Positions 1 to 11,597 of a stretch of DNA of 64,000 nt are shown here, piece by piece; within the stretch, counting starts at the first letter, position 1, and the number at the start of each line of letters is the position of its first letter. Position numbers and translations under genes: made by a program. The notes below the pieces were generated by a model. It was not told the origin of the DNA, did not search any database, and worked only from the letters and a program-made list of their open reading frames with translations. Source of the stretch: Owenia fusiformis (lineage: Eukaryota; Annelida; Polychaeta; Sabellida; Oweniidae); contig CAIIXF020000012.1 of the NCBI GenBank assembly GCA_903813345.2, positions 17,555,520-17,619,519 of the forward strand, given 5' to 3'.

Positions 1-149
1 ACGAAATCTCAATAAACCATTATTCAGGACCCATATCGGCATGTTTTCAGATGTAGACCGTCTATTTTCTCATTTTTACATCCTCCGAACGCAGTGCTCC
101 AGACATCGAAGGAGGTAGGAGTTCTGGAAGCCTGTGGTTCGGAGGATGC

Positions 150-1318
150 ATAGAAGTTCCTTCTGCACTGTGACTTCTAAAAGAAAGAGCTGCATTGATA
201 TGGAAACTTATTCCGCTGTGCAAATTTGGGACATAGTGTCCGATTATTGGAAATGTTATTGGGCATGCACCGTGCATTAAATGTCGTGGTTTCTAAGAAA
301 CGTACGGATAGACAGTTTCTTCTGCACTATATCAGTGACTTCTAAAAGAAAGAGCTGCATTGATATGGAAACTTATTCCGTTGTGCAAATTTGGGACATA
401 GTGTCCAATTATTGGAAACATTATTGGGCGTGCACAGTGCATTAAATGTCGTGGTTTCTAAGAAACGTACATATAGACAGTTTCTTCTGCACTATATCAG
501 TGACTTCTAAAAGAAAGAGCTGCATTGATATGGAAATTTATTCCGCTGTGCAAATTTGGGACATAGTGTCCAATTATTGGAAATGTTATTGGGCGTGCAC
601 AGTGCATTAAATGTCGTGGTTTCTAAGAAACGTACGGATAGACAGTTTCTTCTGCACTATATCAGTGACTTCTAAAAGAAAGAGCTGCCTTGATATGGAA
701 AGTTATTCCGCTGTGCAAATTTGGGACATTGTTTCCGATTATTGGAAATGTTATTGGGCGTGCATCGTGCATTAAATGTCGTGGTTTCTAATTAAGAAAC
801 GTACTGATAGACAGTTTCTTCTGCACTATATCAGTGACTTCTAAAAGAAAGAGCTGCATTGATATGGAAAGTTATTCCACTGTGCAAATTTGGGACATAC
901 TGTAGTGTCCAATTATTGGAAATGTTATTGGGCGTGCACCGTGCATTAAATGTTGTGATTTCTAAGAAAAGTACGAATAGACAGTTTCTTCTGCACTATA
1001 TCAGTGACTTCTATAGGAAAGAGCTGCATTGGTATGGAAAGTTATTCCGTTGTGCAAATTTGGCACATAGTGTCCAATTATTGGAAATGTTATTGGGCGT
1101 GCACCGTGCATTAAATGTCGTGATTTCTAAGAAACGTACGGATAGACAGTTTCTTCTGCACTATATCAGTGACTTCTAAAAGAAAGAGCTGCATTGATAT
1201 GGAAACTTATTCCACTGTGCAAATTTGGGACATACAGTAGTGTCCAATTATTGGAAATGTTATTTGGGCGTGTACCGTGCATTAAATGTTGTGATTTCTA
1301 AGAGAAGTACGAATAAAA
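150..1318. repeat. 165-bp tandem array, about seven units
   Basis: The landmark 'agagctgc' recurs at 186, 351, 516, 681, 850, 1020 and 1185, giving a period of 165 bases with 4-5 base insertions in two units. Units differ by scattered substitutions, so the array is not freshly amplified. The short open frames over it are a by-product of repetition; no domain is recognisable. It is best read as a minisatellite or small satellite block, and it begins near the left window edge. Confidence 0.93.
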
Positions 1319-3335
1319 ATGATGTACATAGATAATTACTTTGCCTCATCAATTCTATTATTGGATTGATTAGGCTCATGCCATATACAACGTCGGTCAT
1401 AAAAACCCTTTTCCAATGATTATAAACATGAGCTGATCGTAGATGTACTGTACGTTAAGAATAAACATGAGATGGCACATTATACTGTTATTAAACCATT
1501 ACGCTACCTGGAAATTCATAAATGAGTTATCAAACAGAGAAATAGATAGAATTGATAGAATAATAAAATTCTTATTATATATAGAATCAGATCTAGTAGT
1601 GATTCATCATTACCTTCAATATTGCTACGCGGAATATGGCATATATTCATGGTTGCGCGGTATTTATGATACGGGTGAATATGCCATACTCACCTGCGGT
1701 ATATGGCATATTCTGCAGGTGAGTATGGCATATTCCACAGTGAATATGTGATACATTGATTTCAGTGAATACCCGATACTCACCTGCGGAATGTGTCATA
1801 CTCTTTTGCGGAATATGCCATATACCGCAGGTGAGTATGACATAAACTGCAGGTGAAAACGTGATACAGAGAGCCTTGATTTGACTGGTTGCGAGAATCG
1901 GCTCTAAATGTAAAACTATGCTGGATTACCAATATTGTTAGTGCTTCGAGTACTAATATATGAATCCTTGATTTATTGAATAAGTTTATCACGTGATATT
2001 GCCGAGTGATACTTCTGCATTAGTTGATATATTCATTACAGTTGTACTGTTGATTCAGTAATCATGATGATAATTTATACCCGTTTGTTCATTCGATGCA
2101 ATTGACAATTGCGTAATTCCATATCATGTTTTTATTGGTTAGTGAGTATGCCATATACCGCAGGTAAATCTGTCATATACCGTAAGTGAATATGCCATAT
2201 TCGTTTCGGAATATGACATACATGTATATTTGTATCGTGTTTACCGCGTAACAAATATGACGAAAATTGTTTCGAATATTTTGGCCTCATATCATTCCTT
2301 GTCATGTCTATTTTCTAAAAATGCCCAAAGTATTAACTTTATTTGAGGAAAACTATAGATTTTTACAATAATACATTCAATTGTCTAAAAATATGGTTAT
2401 CATTTTTATCATTTGAGAGAATTCAAGCATTTTCGTACTTTTATGTACTTTGAATCTGAAATAACTACACCGAGGCATATTAAAGTTGTATATATGAAAG
2501 ACTTTTAAATAAAGCCATCATTTTCACTTATTGGATACTTCTGAGCCTCTTTTTGTCACCTGATTAGCATCGATGTTGCATCGAGAATGGCCACCGTGGT
2601 ATATCGTGTGTCATAACCATATGATTCCATGTACGTGTAAAGGGATGTATGTTAGCGGTATATGTGGTATGGATGCACTATATAGTAGTATGTCTATAGA
2701 TTCACAAGAATTACGTAAAATGTTATGTCTGGTATGTGTTATGTTACGTCAAGATTAGATAAATGTCACACATTTTCTATTATACTTATGTTGACAATGA
2801 ATATATTTGATTGCAAGTTTATTTGCTCTCTACAGATGTGACTAATGTTGCGAATGATTGCATTTGTCATTTTCTTTTTACCTTTTCTAAAAATGACGAA
2901 GTACCAAAAATAAGTATTCGAGTTGCGAAATTATTTTCTTTGAGAGGAGGGAAACCCCCAGAGCTTTAAGAGATGACAGACATGGCCTAATTACGTCTCT
3001 TGCTTAAACCATCTTCGTTTCAGTCAGAATTTTCACCGGCTAGTTTACGGGAATAACACGTCGTTGTGATGCTTTAATTGATGTTAGCATATTCCTTACA
3101 TTTTCTTTATCTTGATGTGAAATAAGAAGCTATGGTATTAATTAGCATGTCAGAAATTTACATAATATTATTCGAAGCATGCTTAGAAAATTTTGAAATC
3201 GCCATTTGTCTGTCGATTTGACCAATCATCGACGATGTCTCTTCAATACCGATTTACATTATATACGTAGCCTATGTCATCTCTGAACCCTGGGGTTATT
3301 CCCCCTCTTAGTTTCTATCATTTTCTGAGTTCGCT
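1319..3335. other. intergenic; palindromic motif cluster, no gene seen
   Basis: No convincing coding region was found. The notable content is a cluster of 'tatgccata'/'tatggcata' motifs at about 1620-1860 and 2140-2230, described separately. The rest is AT-rich single-copy-looking DNA. Confidence 0.6.
1620..2225. repeat. cluster of GCGGAATATGGCATA-type palindromic motifs
   Basis: Variants of 'gcggaatatggcatat' and its complement 'atatgccatattccgc', often next to 'gcaggtgagtat', occur about ten times in two groups (1620-1860 and 2140-2230). Inside the first group a perfect 21-base inverted repeat has arms 1677-1697 and 1715-1735 around a 17-base loop that itself contains the motif. The function is unknown; it could be a decayed foldback element or a cluster of palindromic protein-binding sites. 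Confidence 0.75.
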
Positions 3336-4401
3336 TATACAAGGGGCGATCCATATATTCTGATAAAAATGCTCTCATTTTGTGATTTTTTCACATATTC
3401 CTTTCATTTTTTCAGAACATGTAGATTATGTAATTACACATACGATGCTAAAATATTTTAGCTGTATCTTAAATTAGTTTTGAAATAAGGTTGCCATGGT
3501 AACCTGTATTTAGGGTAGGCAGGTCAGTTAAATTATAACGTCTAAAATAGATAAATATGTTAATTTAATCATTCCTCGGCACCTATTTTAAGCAGATCAA
3601 ATGCATCTTCCAGTCATTGTCAACTATTCTTGATCTGTTCCATACCCCTGTTGCCCTTGTTTGATAATTTATACAGTGGGATAGCTATCTTTTCATAAGT
3701 AACATCTCAATTTATCGTAGTGTTATTCTCTGTCCGCAAGCTCTTCTTGCAACCAGATTGTGGATGATCTTCAACAGTGACCATGCTTTCCTCTTTACAA
3801 TACTACCTATATATTCTTTATGCAGATATAACACCTTGCCCATGCACTTTATGAGTCCATGTATGTCTCTGACAGTGTCCTCTTACTTATTCTTGAAAGA
3901 AAATCAAATCTAATGGTATTCCCTAATGTATCCGTTAATGTGACACTCTGCATCAGACACATTAACCTAATCTGACAATTTGATTTTTGGTGTGTCTCAT
4001 AACATGTAATGTCAATTGGCCCATTCTGTCCTAAAATGCTATTGTGATTTGTTGTGATGTTATAGTGAGCACATATAAACATTTGTTTAGCAACAAACAA
4101 CGAGTAACAATACCAAACTTTTTTAGAAAAAATGCATGATTTCCGCATGCTTTAAAATAATTAAAATAAAAATAACAAGTTATTTTGATATTTATATGTT
4201 ATAATAAAATTGACCTGCCTACCCTTAATACAGGTTACCATGGCAGCCTTATCTCATTGATTATTTAAGATATAGCTATAATATTTTAGCATTGTATGTG
4301 TAATTACATAATCTACATTTTCTGAAAAAATGAGAGGGATACGTGAAAAAATCACAAAATGAGAGCATTTTTATCAGAATATATGGATCGCCCCTTGTAT
4401 A
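3336..4401. mobile_element. non-autonomous DNA transposon with ~200-bp inverted ends
   Basis: The left arm (3336 to about 3540) reappears as its reverse complement at about 4198-4401. Landmarks are 'tacaaggggcgatcc', a 'gctctcattttgtgatttt' block, a 'gtaattacat' block, the 'gttaccatgg' palindrome and 'ggcaggtc'. The ends read TATACAAGGGG...CCCCTTGTATA, consistent with insertion at a TA dinucleotide as in the Tc1/mariner superfamily. The interior (about 3540-4198) holds no transposase. It ends about 430 bases downstream of the RASL10-like stop codon. Confidence 0.85.
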
Positions 4402-4833
4402 TTTCAAAAAGGAACAAGCTTATAAATTGTTGTCACCTGACGAGTGATAAAACAAAAACTCTTCTTCTAGGTTTCACTTGTCTTATTAAAATAGCAAGTC
4501 AAAATGTGCGTTATCACGTGACACACCTAAATCTGGGACTGGAGAGAGTACATCTGTATCAATATCACGGGGGGAGGGGGGGGGGGGGTAAAGCAGAAAC
4601 GATGATACTGTGAACATTTGAGCCACGTTGAGTAGCTGAACATACCACCAAGCTCGTTATAGCCCCGTGACACAGCCATGCTATCGTCGAGCAAGCTCAT
4701 TGTACCATCGGGTCTGCTTTACCCAAGTGAATATGAAAGTTCATGCTGCTTGAATAGCTCGTTGAAATGAAGGGTTCAACTGGTAAAAGTGCGTGTTTTA
4801 CAGTTCACTATTACATCACAGTAGCTAGCGTCG
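4402..4833. other. 3' flank of RASL10-like gene
   Basis: This stretch lies between the long-TIR element and the GTPase stop codon. It contains a poly-G tract near 4570-4588. No gene was recognised. Part of it is probably the 3'UTR of the minus-strand gene, but I see no clear polyadenylation signal. Confidence 0.4.
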
Positions 4834-5496
4834 TCATAAAATTGTACATCGATTTCTACGCAGGGCATCTTGAACCCTATCTGCTGTAGTTTTGTGATTG
4901 GATTCCATGCAGTCCACACATTTGAGCACCTCCTTGAAGAGTAAAACAACGTGCCAGTTCTGTTTGGCTGAGCATTCTATATATCCACATTTCCATTGCT
5001 TTTTAACCAGGTTTGCAACCTCTCTGCGCCCAGACACACCCTTGTCGGGGCTGAGATCGAACTTATTTGCGACAATGATAATCGGAATGTCGTGAAGACG
5101 ACTCTCCAATATTTGTTCCCGCATAATGCGGACATATTGGAAACTGTCGTCAGACGTTATGTCATAAACTAAAATATACGCCGTGGCTGATCTTAAACCA
5201 TATCCTCTGTAGTCCGCCCATTCGTAGAAAGAGTCTAAAGGGAAGTAAGGAATCACGGGGCAGTCGATGATTTTAATCTCAAAAATGGTATCATTAAATA
5301 TTACTGATGAATAATAGAATTGTTTTTGAACTGTTGGGTCGTATTCACTGTGAAATGTGTTGCAGACGAACTGTTCTATGATGCTCGTTTTGCCAACATT
5401 CGGAGCGCCTAGTATGGCCAGTTTAACCGTTTGTATTTCAGTTGGCTCCGTGGATACATGTGCAGATGGTATCCGTGTTATCCTGTTTGGCTGCAT
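4834..5496 (-). CDS. RASL10: RAS-like small GTPase, RASL10A/B type
   Basis: A 220-residue protein in one coding exon. G1 P-loop GAPNVGKT is at residues 30-37, the G4 box NKFD near 143-146 and the G5 box ECSAK near 174-178. The G3 region reads IIDCPVIP, so the usual DxxG glycine and catalytic Gln are absent; RASL10 proteins share this feature, which suggests weak or altered GTP hydrolysis. The stretches EWADYRGYGLRS, AYILVYDI, KKQWKCGYIECSAK and ALRRNRC are the family hallmarks. The C-terminus CTIL is a CaaX box whose final Leu predicts geranylgeranylation and membrane anchoring, though it could go unmodified. An N-terminal extension of about 25 residues precedes the G domain. I chose the first ATG of the open frame. 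The minus strand around 5545 reads TTTTCTGCTTGCAG, a good splice acceptor just upstream, so at least one 5'UTR exon probably lies beyond 5545. No close paralogue occurs in the window. Assignment to A or B is not possible from sequence alone. Confidence 0.92.
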   Translation of the reverse strand: MQPNRITRIPSAHVSTEPTEIQTVKLAILGAPNVGKTSIIEQFVCNTFHSEYDPTVQKQFYYSSVIFNDTIFEIKIIDCPVIPYFPLDSFYEWADYRGYGLRSATAYILVYDITSDDSFQYVRIMREQILESRLHDIPIIIVANKFDLSPDKGVSGRREVANLVKKQWKCGYIECSAKQNWHVVLLFKEVLKCVDCMESNHKTTADRVQDALRRNRCTIL

Positions 5497-5544
5497 CCCC
5501 AGTGACCTTCAAAACAGCTTCTTTTGAATGGAACGTAACGCTAC

Positions 5545-5558
5545 CTGCAAGCAGAAAA
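5545..5558 (-). promoter_or_regulatory. candidate 3' splice site in RASL10-like 5'UTR
   Basis: On the minus strand a pyrimidine-rich run ending in TTGCAG stops at 5545, 48 bases before the start codon. No donor was identified, so the intron's other end is unknown. A dispersed repeat begins 28 bases further upstream in gene sense, the same spacing as at PGAM5 exon 2. Confidence 0.5.
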
Positions 5559-5572
5559 TGTCATATCTGAAC

Positions 5573-5693
5573 AAGGCATTGACATGCAAAATATCACCAC
5601 CTTGCCATTTGTCACAGTCGCAGACCGCCGAACAACGTTCACAAAAAAGTTAGAGACTTTAGCAATATGGCACCACTTGAGCGGTGGCATAAC
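5573..5693 (+). repeat. dispersed repeat family 'aaggcatt', copy 1
   Basis: Shares the blocks 'aaggcattgacatgcaaaat', 'gccatttgt', 'gcc(g)aac' and 'aaaaaagtt-gagact' with copies at about 44547-44655 and 50889-51010. It is about 120 bases long. No tRNA-type A/B boxes were seen, so it may be a MITE or a SINE of unknown origin. It lies just upstream, in gene sense, of the RASL10-like splice acceptor. Confidence 0.75.
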
Positions 5694-5759
5694 AAGACCA
5701 TCTTCGTCTTCCAAGGTGGTTAACACAAGGCCAACTGAAACCTTGTGAATCAAGATGGC

Positions 5760-6180
5760 AATAATTTAGACACCATTCCACGCAAGCCTACTGATTACGT
5801 CTTAACTGGATTATGAAAATGATTAATAAAATACATTATGCGATGAAAGATTGTTCAATGATTATGTTATCTTATCTTTGCATAACAAAGGCAACATTGA
5901 TTCCCTCAGCACTGTGTTGTTATTGATGACGAAACCGACTAGCGGTTCTGCTGGGATGAGCCTATCAACAGAATTCAAAATACAGAATCCATGATGCTTG
6001 CTCAAACTTTAATCAGACAGCTCTTGAATTTAAACATTGGTTCAATCTCGTAATTATACAAATTGCCAGATAACAAGATTTAGGACGAGATCTCTTCTAT
6101 TACAGTAACTCCTTGACTATGAATGTTACATCTACTAAAGTAACGAGGCATCACGAGGATACAGGACAGATTTCTTTAAA
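5760..6180. other. intergenic, nothing recognised
   Basis: Upstream region of the RASL10-like gene. No coding region, transposon end or RNA gene was seen. A promoter or 5' exon of the GTPase could lie here but is not visible. Confidence 0.4.
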
Positions 6181-6189
6181 ACATATTAC

Positions 6190-6465
6190 GAATCTCAATG
6201 GTCCGAATCTCATTCGTCCGAATCCCAATCATCCGAATTCCAATGGTCCGAATCCCATTCGTCCGAATCACATTCTTCCGAATCACATTCGTCCGAATCC
6301 CAATCATCCGAATTCAAATCGTCCGAATCCCATTCGTCTGCATCGTCGCTTTCCACTGGGTCTAGAGGTAGGAACAATCGAAACCTTGTGAATCAAGATG
6401 ATTCGTCTGAATACACAACGTCCGAATCACAATCGTCCGAATCCCATCGGTCCGAATCCCGCCTA
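6190..6465. repeat. tandem array of 11-12-bp TCCGAATCCCAT units
   Basis: More than fifteen copies of 'tccgaatc' followed by 'ccattcg', 'ccaatca' or 'acattcg' run through 6200-6345 and resume at about 6400-6460 after a short interruption. The open frame with repeated NPNHPN/NPIRPN residues is a product of the repeat and has no domain support. Confidence 0.9.
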
Positions 6466-6847
6466 GTAATGCTTAATTTTTATATCAAGATAAAGATGCG
6501 AGAAATATGTGAACATGGAATAAGATATCACGTTCATTTGTAATCATTGAATATTATTAATTCCCGCCATTGATTATTGATAATATTACGTTTAGCGTTG
6601 CATCTTTTCGCCAAACATTATGCTTGCCCTGATATATGTAAAAGTACGCCATGTATTGTATGCCAGATTATTTGCGAGTAGATTACTCATAAGTTTTGCC
6701 GTCATTTTTGTCAGAGTACAAAATATCAACGTTGCCTTTGCCGCCATGTATGTCAGGCTATGAAACATTGGAGTTGCCGTCATGTCAGATTGAAAATTAA
6801 GTTTGCCGTAGTGTATTGCAGACTAAATATTGGATTTGTGAAAAAAC

Positions 6848-7160
6848 TTAATTATGTCACTTTGTATATGTAGGAGTATTAAATATGTCACAATGTATGT
6901 CAGAGTACTAAATTATGTCACTATGTATGTCAGAGTACTAAATGATGTCACTATGTATGTCAAAGTACTAAATTATGTCACTATGCACATGTATGTCAGC
7001 GTACTAAATTATGTCACTCAGAATACTAAATTATGCCACTATGTATGTCAGAGTACTAAATTATGTCACTATGTATGTCAGAGTACTAAATTATTTCACT
7101 ATGTATGTCAGAGCACTAAATTATGCCATTATGTATGTCAGAGTACTAAATATAATTTTG
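6848..7160. repeat. 30-bp tandem array (ATGTCACTATGTATGTCAGA...)
   Basis: About ten copies of a 30-base unit containing 'atgtcactatgtatgtcaga' and 'gtactaaatt', with a few indels. Diverged versions extend left to about 6600. Because the unit is a multiple of three, one frame stays open, but its product is pure repeat and I do not call a gene. Confidence 0.9.
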
Positions 7161-7801
7161 ACGAATTGACGTCGTCAGTGAGTTAAAACAAATGCTGTTG
7201 CCAGGAGGGGATTCGCTCTACTTGAAATTACAGCGAGTTGCAGTCATAAAACATCATACTTCTGTGTGCCGTGTCAATATATAAATGATCGATCTGAAGG
7301 TGTTTATAGACAATTGATTAGAAACAACAGAGTCCCATGATATCATATAATAATTTACAGTCTTCTGAGTATCTTAGTCCCTTAGAACATTGTACAAGAT
7401 ATGGCTTGAAATTACTTTTGATTTTGGGTTCCCTAGAGGTGACATTAATGGGTGAGTCGGCTGCATTGCCAATGGCTAAGTCATAGTTCATGCATTTCGA
7501 AGATCAAAAGATTATTGGCAAGAAGATAACAGACTATCCGTCACAATTAACAACAATACCCCTACTAGGCCTACGATTCTAAAGGGACTAACATCCATTA
7601 ATTAATTCTAAATACTCAATTTGCGATGAATTAGGAGAGTTTGATTACATGGTTTCTGGCGGTCGAATTCATCTCCGAGTGTAAATCGAAAATAAAATGG
7701 ACATGCTTATGATTTGATAAATTTATGTCAGAGTCAATATGTAATAGTGTCTGTCAGGAAATGCTCTGATGATCAATCTTTCCAACGATTAATATCACTA
7801 A
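7161..7801. other. intergenic, nothing recognised
   Basis: No gene, RNA or clear repeat was seen between the 30-bp array and the Transib-like element. Confidence 0.4.
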
Positions 7802-7806
7802 TGGAT

Positions 7807-8209
7807 TACGGTGATTTATAACATCGAAGCTAAGGTAGCGCCAAAATGGAGGAACAATTGGTCATGCATGCTCTCCACGTCTGTCCAGAAAAGTGACTAA
7901 TCTAGATATTTTTTGTTCAAATGGTACATCCATTCGGTGACAAAGAGATTACTCTGTATCCACTGTCCATATGTTAAATGAAAATTGATCTCATGTTCAG
8001 ATTTAGTTGAAGCAGTAGCAGAATTTTGATTTCACAGATTTTTTTGAAGCTGTTCAGGTAATTTGACGTATTATACATTTGAATATGGATACATCAAGTT
8101 ATCTCTTCGTCACCATAAGGACGTTATATCTAACATATACAATACAGTTTTCTCGAAGACAGGTCGAGTCGCAGTCCAAGCTTTAGCTTCGATATTATAA
8201 ATCACCGTG
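7807..8209. mobile_element. Transib-like non-autonomous DNA transposon
   Basis: The left end reads TACGGTGATTTATAACATCG and the right end, reverse-complemented, CACGGTGATTTATAATATCG. Similarity continues through 'aagctaa', giving inverted repeats of about 28 bases with two mismatches. It is flanked by perfect 5-base direct repeats TGGAT (7802-7806 and 8210-8214). Heptamer-like CAC-GTG termini and 5-base target duplications are characteristic of Transib/RAG-type transposons. No transposase is present in the 403 bases. The first base of the left end (T instead of C) would be a point mutation. Confidence 0.8.
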
Positions 8210-8214
8210 TGGAT

Positions 8215-11200
8215 GTCGCCACATACACATTGTAATGCCCTGGTAGGTCAAAGGAGCAAAAGGATGGTCTCAAGTCTTATTCAAAATTCAAATAACAATA
8301 TTTTCAACTTTGGTTGCAATATTGATGAAATTTCCAGGGGAGGGTTGGAGGGGGGAGGGGGGCACGGGCTTGAGGTAAACCTCTAAAACGTGTTCATTTA
8401 TATTACTTTTTATTTTGTCAAATTCTTTGAAAATGTTTTCTTTGAATACATAAGGACTTTAGGAGTGTTTAAAGTTAATCAATTGCAAAAATCTGGCCAA
8501 ATAATTCGGGTAACAGTTGTATACTTGGTATCAAAACTACTGTATGACAAAAAGTGTCAATCTTTGACTTCTTGATTAGATCCTATATCCAGTATAAATT
8601 CAGTTCATACATTTTCATAAACTCTCAGAAACATTTATTTATGGTTTGACGTTTCACGTTTTGAAAGAGTGAAAGAGTAATCAACATTAGGTTACCCTAT
8701 TTATAATAGAGCCTACTTATAAACGAAGACGAAGCTCTCTTTTGAGAAGTGAAGTCGAACGAATGCAAAGGGCAACAATTGTGATGTCCAATTAATCAAT
8801 TAGAAACTTGAAATGAAAACAGGAAAACAACCCATATAATTGAAGCGCGGATAGGTTTTCACAACTCGTATGACAGCGCATAACATTTATTACAAAACCA
8901 TCGTCATTAATTGGATATTGCTCATTTCCTATCAATAGATCTCTTACATTAGAAGCGGAGCATTTAAACAATCATACAACGCCTAACAACAGGCTCTTTC
9001 ATTTCACGATTTATTTGTTGTTCTCATGAAAGAATCCAAGTTATCTTGCAGATACTCAAATGACCGACATGAGTTCCATAGAATTTGCGTCAACTTTTGT
9101 ATCAACTTTTTCATTACTTTTGGTTACCCACTCGTATTAAATCAATTGATGGCCAATTCTACAATATATACAGATATCAATGACGCGCCATATAGAAAGT
9201 AACATTTTGTGATGCCCAATTGAACTCTGCATCCGTAATTGAATTTGCCGACATACCTACAAATCAGACAAATCTAATAAAGAAAGCATCTTTGAAAATT
9301 TAGGGCCTTTAGTAATGAACGAACTTGAGTAGGCTGACGAGGCTGGTGAACTGAGTGTAATAAAATAGTGTTTCTAGTGTTCTACTTTATTCTATATGGA
9401 AATAAAGCCGCGTAAATTGTCAACATTTTTCAGGAAATAATTTGATGAAATGATTGATTGAGTTGTATGCGTCCCAAAGAATCATTATTTTTGACATGTA
9501 AATAATGAAAGTGTCACGTAAAAAGGTCACATAGCTTTTAAATAAATTGTTTCCAAATAGTGAAACGTTTGGTTCTGCATCAGGAGTTAAAACCTTTAGG
9601 AGCGTATTAAGAAGGTTTTGGTCAACACTAATTACTTAATCGTATGTCCCTGTATTATTCAATCGATATTAATTATCTGGCACATGTCGAGTCTGTATTT
9701 CTTAATCTTCTTATCGGCTGTGTGATTAATGAAGAATATTAGCAGTGCTCCTTTGAAGTACTTCATGATTAGAAGAAAGAAGTAGAATGTTTAAGTGTAC
9801 AGAATTGTACAGTACGGCGTTTTTGCATTTACTTCAGAAGAAACTAAGAGAACAAAATCAATTTGATTCAATTCATCCATCAATCTGAGTATCAATCATT
9901 GGGATATCGACCTCATGTTTCCTGTCTGAACCCTCTGTCCCTAATGAGTCGTTTGACCCATTTCTCAAGCGTTTGGTCCCACTGTTACTGTAACAACCTT
10001 GGAATACTGTGCAACCCAACAGTGCAACCAGTGCTTTCTTTAACATAACCACGTGTGATGAGAGACATCACATTGGCTTCGGAAGGGGAGGGCGTTGGCC
10101 CCTTTCCCCAGATTTTTAAGATTTGAAAGCGATAGAATTGAAAGCTCTAGAGCTAATTAAAGTCACAGTGCAATAATGACAGAAATGAGATCTCATTTCT
10201 CATATTAAATTAATTCTACACCATGTATAGTTTCTCAGGAACCCATACAGTATGTAAATACTAAATGAAGAATAAGTGCAAATGTATATTTTAGTAAAAG
10301 TTTTTTAGTCAAAGTCAATTTAAAGGGCCAACAAGGCCTGTAGAGGGAAAATTCGAAAATTGTTACTTTTTCTGAGCTATCAGGGCAACATTTGGCTAAA
10401 CATCTCCTGACATCATATTTTCTTAAATGATAAACTATCGATTTTAGCATTAGAAGACATAGTGTAAATTCACCTCAAGCTTCTATAAAGGGAGTCCCAC
10501 TTATAGATAAGATCCAACACATTTCAAGAGGAATATTAGCTGGAATAATGTTCATCTAGGGGGTCTGCACTAATTATTGCACCTTTAAGTTTTCTAAAAA
10601 CACAATTTTTTCTTGTTTTCATGATTGGGAATGTTGTACTGAGATATGTTCAGAATGCACCAGAGAAGGGTCTAAATTTGAACATTTTCTGGGGGCATGC
10701 TCCCCCCGATCCCCCTATATTGTGACACATGCTTCGCGTGCGGCACGGTTCACGTGCGATCCACCCGGGACGACCCATACATACCAAACAGTCGCCTCCC
10801 TCTTGGCAAATCCTTTTGACGCCCCTTCATCAGGAAGGTAGTTATCGAGTCCTGTAAGAGCCGCATTGAGTCTAACTAAGCATTTTTGCAACGAAAGCTA
10901 GTTAGCAAAAGGATTGTGTCCCTACTGCCTTTATTACGGTATATACAACCAAAACACTGCTACTTTCACACAATAATTCACATCATAATTCGAACCGGGA
11001 AAAACTCCAGAGTAAGAAAAAAACGATGATATGATGAAAGGATGATATGATAAAAGGAATATATAACGAAATGATTTCCAAGCGACATGTAAACAATACG
11101 TTGATGTTACACTTCACTTGAAATGCCCCATCGCACATGCGCATTGCTTATCAAGTTATCAGCCCTCGCCCATGACCAGTGACTTAACAGGACCAAGGAT

Positions 11201-11585
11201 AACCAAGAATGAACGAGGACCCAGCGAGTCAACCACGAGACGGGGATTTTTGGTAAAGATCCAGATCATACCAACTTTAGAGAAATATCAACAATTCATA
11301 TCTAAGTTATAAGATGCACAATCTCAGACAAAATAAACGTATGTGTAATAGCTAAATCAATTTTTCTAATGGAATTTTGTTGGAGGCAACTTCCTCTCCG
11401 CGTTAACTATGATCTGACTCTAAGACTCTAAGCGACACTAGGCAGTAAAGTAAACCATGACACAAGACATAGCCAAAACAATAAGGGTACCTATCATAAT
11501 ACCCGGGATAATACTCCATTCTGCACTGGCGAGTGATCAGGTAATTTCCTCGGAAAGGTACTTGGACAAGTTTGCAATTTCTTCA
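8215..11585. other. long intergenic stretch, no gene supported
   Basis: No ORF here shows family motifs or splice structure. A G-rich run lies near 8335-8365. The segment about 8720-8775 ('gaagtgaagtcgaacgaatg') recurs in diverged form at about 31400-31445, so it is a dispersed repeat fragment. The area around 10670-10860 has a GC-richer, repeat-like appearance. Nothing else was recognised. Confidence 0.5.
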
Positions 11586-11597
11586 ACATTCAATAAT

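Noticed and set aside
859-1179. 106-codon open frame with an internal peptide repeat
   Set aside because: It is the 165-bp tandem array read in one frame.
6854-7186. Repetitive peptide frame (YVTMYVRVLN)
   Set aside because: Product of the 30-bp array, whose period is divisible by three.
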